Below are positions 15,121 to 24,179 of a stretch of DNA of 36,761 nucleotides, one piece after another. The stretch is from Burkholderiales bacterium (GTDB lineage: Bacteria > Pseudomonadota > Gammaproteobacteria > Burkholderiales > Burkholderiaceae_D). The stretch is from positions 1 through 36,761 of the forward strand of contig JACQDW010000087.1 of the NCBI GenBank assembly GCA_016200845.1, read 5' to 3'. The notes beneath the pieces are model-generated. The model did not search any database. It had not been told where the DNA came from and worked only from the letters and a program-made list of their open reading frames with translations. Each line of letters starts with the position of its first letter. Position 1 is the stretch's first letter. The translations under genes were made by a program, and so were the position numbers.

Positions 15121-17359
15121 ATTGATGTTCAATCACGGCAGTTGGCTCTTTTTCTTCCAGATCCAGCGTCTTCACGCCAGCGCCATTTTCGTATTCGGCA
15201 TACATCCAGCGTCCATCGACGTTAACGACATATTCAGGGACAGCAAAACTGGCATCAGGCTTACCCGCCAACGCATGGCGCATGGCATCCATCCAAATTG
15301 GTAATGCCACCGTCGCGCCAAACTCGCGCCCGCCCAGTGATTTTGGTTCGTCATAGCCCATCCACGATACTGCTACGATATGCCCGGCGTAGCCAGCAAA
15401 CCAGCCATCGACCGCATCACTGGTGGTTCCCGTCTTCCCTGCCAGATCAGGACGCCCCAAACGTGAGGCTGCGGCACCGGTTCCGGAGCGCACCACCTCG
15501 CGCAACATACTATCCATCACAAAGGCATTGCGGCGATCAAGCACACGCGATTCTTCTGGCGGCACAGCAGGCACATTCGCTTGAAACAGCACTTTGCCCT
15601 TGCCATCGACGACTTTTTGAATCAACCACGGTTTTACCTGATAACCGCCATTGGCAAACACGGCATAGGCACCAGCCATTTGCAAAGGTGTGACTGAACC
15701 CGTGCCCAATGCCAAGGTCAAATTGACTGGGTGCTTGGCGATATCTAATCCAAAACGCTGCAAATAATCACGTCCATAAGTCGCACCTATCGCCCTCAGC
15801 ACGCGTACCGCAACCACATTCTTAGATTGTGCCAACGCTCTTTGCAATTCCACAGGCCCGTCATATCGTCCATCATCATTGCGCGGGTCCCACTGCAAAG
15901 CCTCTTCTGTGGTTTGCGAAAGCTGTACATCGTTGACCAAGGTGCTTGGTGAAAATCCTTTTTCCAATGCGGCCGAATAAATCAATGGTTTGATCGAAGA
16001 GCCGGGCTGACGCCATCCGCTCGTGACATGATTAAATTTTTTCCGGTTAAAATCAAAGCCACCAACCAGCGCGCGATACGCGCCATCATTGGCGTTTAAA
16101 GAGACATAAGCAGCATCCACTTCCGGTGATTGCGTGACCGACCAACGTCCTTTTGCGTCTTGCATCACACGTATCAAGGCACCTTCACGTATTTTGATCT
16201 CGCGTTTGGCTTTCGGCAGCAATGCCGCACTCACCAGACGCAAACCATCACCACTGATTTCCACCGATTCGCCAGTCGCCAAATCTGCTTTGATTAATTT
16301 GGGAGACACCGCCGTCACCACCGCCGCAGTCAAACCCTCGCTAGAAGGGAATTTTTGTAGAAATTCATCGACCGCATCTTCGCGCAGGTCTTCACGTGTT
16401 GGTATATCTAAAAATGCCTCAGGGCCGCGATAGCCATGCCGCTGATCATAGGCCAACACATTGCGACGCAAGGACTCATAGGCAGCCTCTTGTTCATCCC
16501 TATCGATAGTCGTAATCACTTTCATGCCCGAGGTATAAATCTCGTCTTTAAATTGCGCATACATTTGCTGGCGCACCATCTCCGCCACAAACGCTGCATG
16601 CGATTCAAATTGCGGTGCCTTTGTCACATGCAGACGCTCTTTTTTTGCTTGCTCATATTGATCTTGACTGATATCGCCATGCTTGAACATGCTATGCAAT
16701 ACCACTAGCTGTCGCTGCTTAGCACGTTCAAAGTTCACCGCTGGATTGTGCCGCGCAGGATTCTTAGGAATGCCCGCTAACATCGCGGTCTCTGCAATCG
16801 ACAGCTCCTTCAGTGATTTATTGAAATAAGTGCGCGCTGCACTGGAGAAACCGTGGGTGCGTTGTCCCAAATAGATTTGATTCATATACAGCTCAAGAAT
16901 CTGGTCTTTACTCAAAGCGTCTTCAATCCGCCGTGCCAATAAAATCTCGCGCAGTTTGCGGGAAATTGTTTTCTCTCTGGTCAAATAGAAATTGCGCGCT
17001 ACCTGCATGGTAATGGTGCCACCACCTTGCGTCTCTCCCGTTGCAGTCGAAACGATCGCACGCATCATGCCGATATAATCCACACCATGATGCTCATAAA
17101 AGCGCGCATCTTCGATCGCCAACACCGCTTTTTTAATCGCGTCTGGCATCTCTTTAATCGGCACAAAATCCCTGTGTTCTTCGCCAAATTCACCGATCAA
17201 GGTATTGTCGGCGGTATACACACGCAAAGGAATCTTAGGCTGATAGTCACGCACCGCGCTTAAATCCGGCAAATCGGGTATGAGTACCAGAAAAACCCAA
17301 GCCAAAACACCCAAGACAAACACTATCGTTGCAGCAAGAGCAGCGAGCAAAAATTTCAT
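15119..17359 (-). CDS. mrcA: Penicillin-binding protein 1A (bifunctional transglycosylase/transpeptidase)
   Basis: The 746-residue protein polymerises and cross-links peptidoglycan. It has a short cytoplasmic tail, one membrane segment (about 5-27), a glycosyltransferase-51 domain (about 50-225) with catalytic Glu83 in AIEDARFYEH and GGGTITMQVARN, a linker/OB-like part, and a transpeptidase domain (about 410-700) with SxxK (Ser454-Lys457 in GSSIKP), SKN in AQSKNVV, and KTGT. I start at ATG 17359, where the typical MKFLL membrane anchor begins; in-frame extension to 17473 adds residues unlike the family, although ATG 17413 is possible. In many beta- and gammaproteobacteria this gene is divergent from pilMNOPQ; here the divergent neighbour is an unrelated small membrane protein. 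Confidence 0.95.
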   Translation of the reverse strand: MKFLLAALAATIVFVLGVLAWVFLVLIPDLPDLSAVRDYQPKIPLRVYTADNTLIGEFGEEHRDFVPIKEMPDAIKKAVLAIEDARFYEHHGVDYIGMMRAIVSTATGETQGGGTITMQVARNFYLTREKTISRKLREILLARRIEDALSKDQILELYMNQIYLGQRTHGFSSAARTYFNKSLKELSIAETAMLAGIPKNPARHNPAVNFERAKQRQLVVLHSMFKHGDISQDQYEQAKKERLHVTKAPQFESHAAFVAEMVRQQMYAQFKDEIYTSGMKVITTIDRDEQEAAYESLRRNVLAYDQRHGYRGPEAFLDIPTREDLREDAVDEFLQKFPSSEGLTAAVVTAVSPKLIKADLATGESVEISGDGLRLVSAALLPKAKREIKIREGALIRVMQDAKGRWSVTQSPEVDAAYVSLNANDGAYRALVGGFDFNRKKFNHVTSGWRQPGSSIKPLIYSAALEKGFSPSTLVNDVQLSQTTEEALQWDPRNDDGRYDGPVELQRALAQSKNVVAVRVLRAIGATYGRDYLQRFGLDIAKHPVNLTLALGTGSVTPLQMAGAYAVFANGGYQVKPWLIQKVVDGKGKVLFQANVPAVPPEESRVLDRRNAFVMDSMLREVVRSGTGAAASRLGRPDLAGKTGTTSDAVDGWFAGYAGHIVAVSWMGYDEPKSLGGREFGATVALPIWMDAMRHALAGKPDASFAVPEYVVNVDGRWMYAEYENGAGVKTLDLEEKEPTAVIEHQ

Positions 17360-17554
17360 GAGGGACCACCGACGAGTCAAAAAAAGTAAATGTGAGAGTG
17401 TAAACCGATTCATTCCAGCGACATGACTTTTCTTTTTGCAGTATCGCGATTCAATACCAATTGGCGCAGCCAAATATCGAAAAAAAGAGAGTCAACTTGT
17501 CCAAATTTCATTCATCTACAATAGAAAATTTACTGGCAAGACAGAGGCGAAAAA

Positions 17555-18190
17555 TTGTCCACTATGCTTAGTTTCTCACTCGTACATCGCATTTCCCTCT
17601 GCGCTCTTATTTTTGCCCTGCATATTCTAATTTTATTCGCGCTACTCAAAACCATACAGTCCCGCCCACATTCAAACGTTCATGCTAGTCGTTCCACCCA
17701 GCTAGTATTTCTATTCCCGCCATTGATCAAAGCCAGGCAAATCAATCGTCTTCCACACCAAGCACGGCAACAAAATATCAAACCACGGATAGTTCACATT
17801 CAAGAAGCCTATACGCCCATCGTCCTAGAGGCGCAATCTCCTCTCGCGCCAGAAGAAAAACCCATCATCAAACGAGACATTGCCTCTATCAGCGCAGCAT
17901 TGGCACGAGAATCAAAATTTGAACAAGACAAAATACAAGCGGCCAAACCTTCCAATCAATTAGTACGTGAATATTGGGAGGCACAAAATCACCCCTACAA
18001 AGACAAATGGGATGAGCTGGCACACAAAATAGAAAAAGCTGGGGTCGCGAGAGGCGTACAAATGGAAACCTATACAGCGAGTGATGGGACTCAAATTACA
18101 AAACTTAATGGCGTTTGCTACAAAGCCCCTGACCCTGGCCGAACCTATTTACATCAAGCTGAAGCCCGGCCTGTCATCTGCCCTCGTTGA
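17555..18190 (+). CDS. Hypothetical single-pass membrane protein
   Basis: The protein has 211 residues if TTG 17555 is used, which has GAGG (17543-17546) at good distance; ATG 17564 is the alternative and lacks such spacing. An N-terminal membrane helix (about 10-32) is followed by a basic, extended region (35-110) and a C-terminal region (130-211) with two Cys (VCYKAPDPG and PVICPR). The layout (short inside, one helix, long periplasmic part) resembles TonB-like or envelope-anchored proteins, but there is no TonB C-terminal domain and no family I recognise. It converges on mdlB with a 5-base gap. Confidence 0.6.
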   Translation: MSTMLSFSLVHRISLCALIFALHILILFALLKTIQSRPHSNVHASRSTQLVFLFPPLIKARQINRLPHQARQQNIKPRIVHIQEAYTPIVLEAQSPLAPEEKPIIKRDIASISAALARESKFEQDKIQAAKPSNQLVREYWEAQNHPYKDKWDELAHKIEKAGVARGVQMETYTASDGTQITKLNGVCYKAPDPGRTYLHQAEARPVICPR

Positions 18191-18195
18191 TGCAA

Positions 18196-19980
18196 CTACT
18201 CCTCCAAAGTCTGCAACAAATACAATTTCTGATACAAACCATTCTCAATATTCATCAACTGAGTATGCGCACCTTGTTCAACTAGGTGCCCGTGATTGAG
18301 CACGATGATTTGATCGGCTTCGCGTATGGTGGATAAGCGATGCGCGATTGCCACAATCGTGACCTGACCACGCAAGTCGTTCAAAGCGAGTTGTACCAAT
18401 TGCTCAGTCTCACTATCAATGTGCGAGGTTGCCTCGTCTAAGAACAACACCTTAGGCTTGCCCGCCAAGGCACGTGCGATGGCGATTAATTGTTTTTGTC
18501 CGGTTGACAGTTTCGCGCCACCCTCGCCCAAATTGGTCAGGTAGCCGTGTTCCAATTGCAAAATGAAGTCGTGTGCGCGAGCGGCTTTGGCGGCTGCCAC
18601 GATCTCGTCGTCGCTGATGTCGCGCCCCATCGCAATGTTCTCACGGGCGTTCGCTGCCAATAAAAATGGTTCTTGCGGAACCAGTCCCACACTGGCACGA
18701 AAATGCGCATCGCTGATCATCTGCAAGTCGCCACCGTCAATCCGGATACAACCTTGTTGTGCCGTATAAAAACGCAGCAATAAACTGAGCAGCGTCGATT
18801 TTCCGCTGCCTGTGTGTCCCACAATGCCATAAAAAGCGCCAGCGGGAACATGCAGATCGATGTGGTGTAATACCCGATGCACGCCATCGTAAGCAAAACT
18901 CAGGTTCTCCAAACTCAGCTCACCACGGCCAATTTGCAGCTCACTCTCTCGCTCTGGTGTGCTTGCTTCCTGCAATAAAGTATTCACACGCGCCGCCGAC
19001 ACCACGGCCTGCTGTATCTGCCCAAACTGCATCGTGATCTGAATCAAAGGATCAACCACGCGGGCGATGTAACTGACAAAGGCATAGAGCACGCCGATTT
19101 CAACACCAGAATATGGACGCTGACCAAACACAAAAATGACGACAACCAATAACAAAGAATTGAGTAAATCCAAAGCCGGGCGCAACAGAAATGCATTGGC
19201 ACGCAACTCATTCAAGCGCGCCCCATAATGCGCTTGATTGGTTGTCTCAAAGCGCTGTCCAAAACCGCGCGCGGCATTACAGGCCTGCAAAGCGCTCATG
19301 CCATTAATGCTCTCTGCCATTTGCGCGTTGATCTCGCTGCGCATCTGACGCGCTCTTGCCACTGCAGGCGCGCTCCAGCGCTGATAAAACCAGACGATTA
19401 CAAACACCGCAGGCACCAACACCAACACGATCAACATCAAGCGCCAATCCAACACCGCCATCGCCAGCAATGCGCCCAGCACCACGATTGAAGAATCTAG
19501 CATCACAAACAAAACTTGTACATACAAATTCTTGACGGCCTCGGTGTCATTCGTCACGCGGCTGACCAATTGCCCAGTGATCGCTTTATCAAAAAAAGCC
19601 ATGGGCAAACGCAGCACATGGGCATACACTTGTTCGCGCAAACGTCGCACTGAGCGCATCGCCACACCTGCCAGCCGCATCAACTGCAAATAGCGCAACC
19701 AGGTCGCCAACCAGCCCGTCACGACAAAACCAAACAATAAGGCACCCATCATCCACATCTCATTGTGACGGGGCAGCAAATAATGATCGATAAATGCCTT
19801 GCCCAAAAACGGACCAACCGCTTCCAGCACCGATGCCAGCAAAAGAATCACAATACCCAATAAGACGTGACGGCGCTCAGGTTGCGCCGCCTGCACCAAC
19901 AATTGCATCGCCAGTTTTTTCTCGGCATTTTTGTCGGCGCTTTTCACTTCTTCTGTTTTCATAGCGGGCTTATTCATCAT
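18196..19980 (-). CDS. mdlB: Heterodimeric ABC exporter subunit, MdlB-like
   Basis: The 594-residue half-transporter has six membrane helices (about 35-315) and a nucleotide-binding domain (about 355-590). The domain has Walker A GHTGSGKST, Q loop VPQEPF, Walker B VLFLDEATS with catalytic Glu, and H loop AHRLS. Its signature motif is LSTGQ instead of LSGGQ, the degenerate form also found in E. coli MdlB. It overlaps the mdlA stop by 11 bases, so the subunits are co-translated. Substrates of this multidrug/lipid-like exporter group are not settled. No obvious ribosome binding site is seen, consistent with coupling. Confidence 0.88.
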   Translation of the reverse strand: MMNKPAMKTEEVKSADKNAEKKLAMQLLVQAAQPERRHVLLGIVILLLASVLEAVGPFLGKAFIDHYLLPRHNEMWMMGALLFGFVVTGWLATWLRYLQLMRLAGVAMRSVRRLREQVYAHVLRLPMAFFDKAITGQLVSRVTNDTEAVKNLYVQVLFVMLDSSIVVLGALLAMAVLDWRLMLIVLVLVPAVFVIVWFYQRWSAPAVARARQMRSEINAQMAESINGMSALQACNAARGFGQRFETTNQAHYGARLNELRANAFLLRPALDLLNSLLLVVVIFVFGQRPYSGVEIGVLYAFVSYIARVVDPLIQITMQFGQIQQAVVSAARVNTLLQEASTPERESELQIGRGELSLENLSFAYDGVHRVLHHIDLHVPAGAFYGIVGHTGSGKSTLLSLLLRFYTAQQGCIRIDGGDLQMISDAHFRASVGLVPQEPFLLAANARENIAMGRDISDDEIVAAAKAARAHDFILQLEHGYLTNLGEGGAKLSTGQKQLIAIARALAGKPKVLFLDEATSHIDSETEQLVQLALNDLRGQVTIVAIAHRLSTIREADQIIVLNHGHLVEQGAHTQLMNIENGLYQKLYLLQTLEE

Positions 19981-21748
19981 GAGGAGTCGCCGCTTCCAAG
20001 GCCGCTTCTAACTGTTGATATTTCCATTGGCTCGCATACCAGCCATCTTGCTGCAACAAGCTCTCGTGATTGCCGCGCTCGATCACTCTACCCTCGCGTA
20101 GCACCAAAATATGATCTGCCTCCACCACCGCACTCAAGCGATGGCTGACGATGATGGCGCTGCGCTCAGGCTGTGCCTCGCGCAAATCAGCCAGATGACG
20201 CAAAATACGACTTTCGGTATCGGTATCGACCGCCGAGAGTGCATCGTCCAACAGCAACAGCGAGCTATCGGTGAGAAGCGCACGAGCGATTGCCACCCTT
20301 TGCTTTTGCCCACCCGACAAAGTCACGCCACGTTCGCCAACGGGTGTATCGTAGCCTTGCGGAAAACGGAGTATGTCATCATGGATCGCGGCCAATTGCG
20401 CCGCGTGCATAATCGCCGCACGACTCGCCTGTGGCTGCGCCAACGCAATGTTGTCTGCAATCGATGCGGAAAACAAAAAGGGCTCTTGCGCCACCCAATT
20501 AAATGAGTGTCGCAAACGCTGCAAGGGATAAGCTGAAAGAGCATGATCACCCCAAGTGATGCCGCCATGTTGATTCGCTAGTGCGATTTCATACTGACGC
20601 AAAATTAGGCGCAACACGGTTGATTTGCCCGCCCCTGTCGCGCCGACCAAGCCCAAGGTCTGCCCCGGCGTCAGATCAAAACTCACTTGATCCAGAGCCA
20701 ATGCCGCTTGCCCGGGATAAGAAAAACTGACGCGATCAAAGCGCAACAAGCCTTGCGGATCTTGCTGCAAATGCCCCGAATCGTGGATTGTCAACTCGGC
20801 TTCCAATACGGGCTGCAAACGCGCCCATGCCGCCTTGCCGCGCTCTAGCAAAGACAACACCCATCCGGCCGCAAACATAGGCCAGATCAACTGCCCCAGA
20901 TACATACTAAATGCGGTCAGATTACCAATGCTGAGTTCCCCTTGCCACACCAAATATGCACCCACTCCCAAGGTCAAGGCACCCGCCGCCGTCAACGCGA
21001 TCCCCACCGCAGGCTCATATGCTGCTTCCCAGTTTTGTGAACGCAAACTTGCATCCGCCGCCTGCTCAGCCAATTGGGCAAACTGCTCCGCGCTGCGCTG
21101 CTCCAAGCCCAACACCCTTAGCGTGCGCACCCCAGACAAAGTCTCTTGCACATGGTCGTTCAGACGACTAAAACTATCTAAGGATTCTCTCGATGCTTCA
21201 TGCACTTGATGCGTAATCCGCTTGAATGCCCACGCCATCAATGGAAACGGTAACAGGGTTGCACAGGCCAAACGCCAATCGATGCCCAAACTCATCATCG
21301 CCAACACCAGCACCGCCGTCATCATCCCGTCAAATCCCGCTAAGGCCGCCTCGCCCGCTGCCAACTCAATCGCATCAGCGTCATTGGTTCCCAGCGCCAT
21401 CAAATCGCCAGTGCGTTGCTGCTGAAAAAATCCCGGACTTTGCACACTCAAACGCTGATACAAACGCAAACGCAATTGCGCCCCCAGACGATACGAGGCC
21501 GCAAACAATTGCAAACGCCAACCCACACGCAAGAAATAAATTGCCACGCCCATCGCGACCACCAAGCCCAATTCGACAAGCAAATCTGAACCTGACAAAC
21601 GCTGTGCCACCATGCCATCGATGATCGCGGCAATGCGACGTGGAATCAACACTGTGAACAAGGCCACCAGAAATAGCATCACAGCGGCGGCGACGTAATG
21701 GCGCTTATGCTGGCGAATAAATTGCGCTAACAGACGATACAAACTCAT
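19970..21748 (-). CDS. mdlA: Heterodimeric ABC exporter subunit, MdlA-like
   Basis: The 592-residue half-transporter has a membrane domain (about 15-300) and a nucleotide-binding domain (about 335-575). Motifs are Walker A GATGAGKST, Q loop VAQEPFLFS, a canonical signature LSGGQKQR, Walker B LLLLDDALS and H loop VSHRLS. In Walker B the usual catalytic Glu is Asp, as in E. coli MdlA, and the C-terminal KYQQLEAALE is also MdlA-like. Combined with MdlB this gives one canonical and one degenerate ATP site. It is the first gene of the pair. Confidence 0.9.
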   Translation of the reverse strand: MSLYRLLAQFIRQHKRHYVAAAVMLFLVALFTVLIPRRIAAIIDGMVAQRLSGSDLLVELGLVVAMGVAIYFLRVGWRLQLFAASYRLGAQLRLRLYQRLSVQSPGFFQQQRTGDLMALGTNDADAIELAAGEAALAGFDGMMTAVLVLAMMSLGIDWRLACATLLPFPLMAWAFKRITHQVHEASRESLDSFSRLNDHVQETLSGVRTLRVLGLEQRSAEQFAQLAEQAADASLRSQNWEAAYEPAVGIALTAAGALTLGVGAYLVWQGELSIGNLTAFSMYLGQLIWPMFAAGWVLSLLERGKAAWARLQPVLEAELTIHDSGHLQQDPQGLLRFDRVSFSYPGQAALALDQVSFDLTPGQTLGLVGATGAGKSTVLRLILRQYEIALANQHGGITWGDHALSAYPLQRLRHSFNWVAQEPFLFSASIADNIALAQPQASRAAIMHAAQLAAIHDDILRFPQGYDTPVGERGVTLSGGQKQRVAIARALLTDSSLLLLDDALSAVDTDTESRILRHLADLREAQPERSAIIVSHRLSAVVEADHILVLREGRVIERGNHESLLQQDGWYASQWKYQQLEAALEAATPHDE

Positions 21749-21847
21749 GCTGATTGGGGAGAAAGGAAAATAGGTGCAAAGGTATCATACTCTGCGAAGA
21801 TGAGCTGACAGCGAGTAGGGAAAGAAGAAAGTGGAAAACTAGCTTGT

Positions 21848-22696
21848 CTATTTCTTTTGCGCAGAAATCGTAGAGATATTGCGTCGTATCCACAACTGCA
21901 TGTCCTGCCAAATGCGAAGCACTTCGTTATCCGCAGGCATCTTGACCGCATGCGGTAGCTCGATCGTCAGCACGGGAATGGCTTTATGCATCCCGCTATA
22001 ATTGCCCAGAGAACCGGGGGGAACACCAACGCGATTATAGAGCAAGCGACCAAAGCGACGCGGCGGCTTGGCTGGGCCATCTAAGTCCAACACACCGAAT
22101 GGCGCATGCACAGAGATAATCACATCGGGCTTAAAATTTTGTATGGTGTCGAACACCCAGCGACTCTCCGGCTCAGACAAAGGCGCGGTTCCGGGAAAGC
22201 GGCGCGGATCACTCTTGGTTTTCACCTTCCAATATTGATTCGCTTCTTTTTCCCAATTCGGAGTTGGAAAATTACGGTTCAAATCCACGCCATGCCCATT
22301 CACACGCACCGGCTTTTTAGCAAGCAATCCATCTGGATTAAGGAGCGGCGCAACACGCCAATGAAACTCTTGCGATTTATTTTTCTCAAGATACGACATC
22401 CACTTAAACACCGCTGCGGCAGCCGTTTGTTCATCACCGTGAATGCCACCGACTAGCAGAACACGTGTCACTTGCTTACGCCGATTCGTATTGACCGTAT
22501 GCGGAGGAAAATCGCGCATCATCAAATCAAATCCGTTTACAGAACGCACACCACTGGCGCTCAGGCTCACAGTGCGACACGCTTGATCAGAAATATTGGG
22601 AAGGCGAGGCGTCACTTGCAGACACCACTCTGCAGCGGACATGGCTTGCGCACTTAAAGTTGGAACGCACAATAAAAAAAGCGATACCAGGAGCAT
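21848..22696 (-). CDS. M14-family zinc carboxypeptidase (murein-peptide-amidase-like), exported
   Basis: The 282-residue protein has a signal peptide (MLLVSLFLLCVPTLSAQA). The zinc ligands are His86 and Glu89 in GGIHGDEQT and His197 in SVHAPFG; catalytic Glu246 lies in TIELP; NPDG and DLNRNFP are typical of M14 enzymes such as MpaA. It probably trims peptidoglycan peptides or other peptides in the periplasm. The frame is open for 72 more codons upstream, running into the end of metK, but those codons do not look like protein and the signal peptide fixes the start at 22696. This ATG lies within the loop-and-stem of the terminator that follows metK, and no ribosome binding site is obvious. Confidence 0.82.
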   Translation of the reverse strand: MLLVSLFLLCVPTLSAQAMSAAEWCLQVTPRLPNISDQACRTVSLSASGVRSVNGFDLMMRDFPPHTVNTNRRKQVTRVLLVGGIHGDEQTAAAAVFKWMSYLEKNKSQEFHWRVAPLLNPDGLLAKKPVRVNGHGVDLNRNFPTPNWEKEANQYWKVKTKSDPRRFPGTAPLSEPESRWVFDTIQNFKPDVIISVHAPFGVLDLDGPAKPPRRFGRLLYNRVGVPPGSLGNYSGMHKAIPVLTIELPHAVKMPADNEVLRIWQDMQLWIRRNISTISAQKK

Positions 22697-22707
22697 CGCT
22701 TTTTTTT
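22674..22707. terminator. metK terminator overlapping the M14 peptidase start codon
   Basis: AAAAAAAGCGAT (22674-22685) and ATCGCTTTTTTT (22695-22706) form a perfect 12-bp stem with a 9-base loop. It has A and T runs on the outer sides, so it is symmetric and can act both ways. On the minus strand it lies 49 bases after the metK stop and ends metK transcription. The start codon of the downstream M14 peptidase (22696-22694) sits in the stem/loop, so the hairpin would also mask translation start. Confidence 0.85.
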
Positions 22708-22754
22708 GTAGTCTCGCGAAAAAATGAACGATCACGCCGAGAACCAAAAACAAA

Positions 22755-23933
22755 TCACAAACCAGCCGCAGCGCGCAAGATCTGCGCTTTATCGGTGCGC
22801 TCCCACGTGAACTCAGGCTCTTCGCGACCAAAGTGACCGTAGGCCGCTGTCTTGGTATAAATCGGACGCAGAAGATCAAGCATTTGAATAATGCCGCGTG
22901 GACGCAAATCAAAATACTCGTTCACTAAAGCGGCGATTTGATCATCAGGAATGACGCCTGTGCCTTCGGTATAGACCGTCACGTTCATAGGGCGCGCCAC
23001 GCCAATCGCGTAGGCCACCTGAATCTGACATTGCTTTGCCAAACCAGCCGCCACAATATTTTTGGCGACATAACGCGCCGCATACGCAGCAGAGCGATCG
23101 ACCTTGGTTGGATCTTTACCCGAGAAAGCACCGCCGCCATGTGGACAAGCACCACCATAGGTATCGACAATAATTTTACGTCCCGTCAAACCACAATCGC
23201 CTTGCGGGCCACCAATCACAAAGCGCCCCGTTGGATTGATGAGGAACTTGGTATCTTTCAGCCACTCTGCGGGCAAAACTGGGCGTATGATTTCTTCCAC
23301 CACAGCTTCCACAAACGAGGCTTTCATCTTACTTCCATCACTTTGGTCAGGACTGTGTTGGGTTGAAAGCACCACGGTATCGATACTATGCGGCTTACCA
23401 TCGACATAACGCATGGTGACCTGACCTTTGGCGTCGGGACGCAAGAAAGGCAAGCGACCATCTTTGCGTAATTGCGCCTGACGCTCGACTAGACGATGTG
23501 CATAGTAAATCGGTGCAGGCATCAATTCTGGCGTCTCATCACAGGCATAGCCAAACATCAAACCCTGATCGCCAGCACCGGTATTTAAATGGTCATCTGA
23601 AGCATGATCAACGCCCTGAGCGATATCATTCGATTGCTTATCGTAAGCCACCAACACGGCGCAGCCCTTGTAATCGATACCAAATTCCGTATTGTCGTAA
23701 CCAATACGCTTAATCGTATCGCGGGCGACTTGAATATAATCGACGTGGGCATTGGTGGTGATTTCACCGGCCAATACGACAAGGCCAGTATTGACCAAAG
23801 TTTCAGCAGCAACGCGGGAGCGTGGATCTTGTTCAAAGATGGCATCTAAGATGGCATCAGAGATTTGATCTGCTACTTTATCGGGGTGACCTTCAGAGAC
23901 AGATTCTGAAGTAAAGAGGAAGTCATTTGCCAT
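22755..23933 (-). CDS. metK: S-adenosylmethionine synthetase (methionine adenosyltransferase)
   Basis: The 392-residue protein makes S-adenosylmethionine from methionine and ATP in the cytoplasm. All family hallmarks are present: [18 protein letters not shown] near the N-terminus, [16 protein letters not shown], and the glycine-rich [19 protein letters not shown] loop. Length is normal for the bacterial enzyme. AGGAG stands 6 bases before the ATG, inside a structured leader that carries a SAM-II-type riboswitch, so the gene is likely shut off by its own product. Lipid A-type acyltransferase genes lie divergently upstream. Confidence 0.97.
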   Translation of the reverse strand: MANDFLFTSESVSEGHPDKVADQISDAILDAIFEQDPRSRVAAETLVNTGLVVLAGEITTNAHVDYIQVARDTIKRIGYDNTEFGIDYKGCAVLVAYDKQSNDIAQGVDHASDDHLNTGAGDQGLMFGYACDETPELMPAPIYYAHRLVERQAQLRKDGRLPFLRPDAKGQVTMRYVDGKPHSIDTVVLSTQHSPDQSDGSKMKASFVEAVVEEIIRPVLPAEWLKDTKFLINPTGRFVIGGPQGDCGLTGRKIIVDTYGGACPHGGGAFSGKDPTKVDRSAAYAARYVAKNIVAAGLAKQCQIQVAYAIGVARPMNVTVYTEGTGVIPDDQIAALVNEYFDLRPRGIIQMLDLLRPIYTKTAAYGHFGREEPEFTWERTDKAQILRAAAGL

Positions 23934-23996
23934 CGCAGGCTCCTATTGATCGTGACGTTAATTAAACAATAGCCGCAGTAAAAAATAGGTCCTGCG
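23934..23996 (-). promoter_or_regulatory. metK: Expression platform of the metK leader: ribosome-binding-site sequestering helix
   Basis: On the minus-strand RNA, CGCAGG-A-CCUAUU (23996-23984) can pair with AAUAGG-AG-CCUGCG (23947-23934), a 12-bp helix with a small internal bulge. It covers the metK Shine-Dalgarno sequence and ends at the AUG. An alternative exists: CUGCGG (23978-23973) is fully complementary to CCGCAG (24050-24045) in the 5' arm of riboswitch helix P1. That pairing crosses the sequestering helix, so the two exclude each other. Inferred logic: SAM holds P1, frees the sequestering helix and turns metK off. Confidence 0.6.
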
Positions 23997-23999
23997 ACG

Positions 24000-24055
24000 C
24001 TTTAGCGACATTTATTACCCGCTTCGCAAGTTGTCTATTTAACTCTGCGGGGGCG
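24000..24055 (-). promoter_or_regulatory. SAM-II riboswitch aptamer upstream of metK
   Basis: The minus-strand RNA has the SAM-II order of elements. P1 is CCCGC (24051-24047) with GCGGG (24022-24018). The loop contains a UUAAAU stretch and ACUUGCG, and the 3' segment is UAAUAAAUGUCGCUAAAG. The conserved UAAAUGU-GCUAAA block matches the known SAM-II aptamer closely. A pseudoknot is possible between GACA in the P1 loop (24035-24032) and UGUC (24010-24007) downstream, the H-type fold of this class. The position before metK fits the ligand. SAM-II is known mainly from Alphaproteobacteria, so its presence here is notable. Confidence 0.82.
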
Positions 24056-24179
24056 GCGCGATTTGTTTTGCGCTGCCAATATGTGCTATTTTACGCCTCT
24101 TATCGCTTTCATGTCGAATCGCCTTAGATTTTTACGAACTAAGGATATGATTTCGCGCAAGAATTTCACTCGAACACCC

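Noticed and set aside
22697-22912. 72-codon N-terminal extension of the M14 peptidase
   Set aside because: It overlaps metK and its terminator, lacks family similarity, and a complete signal peptide begins at 22696.
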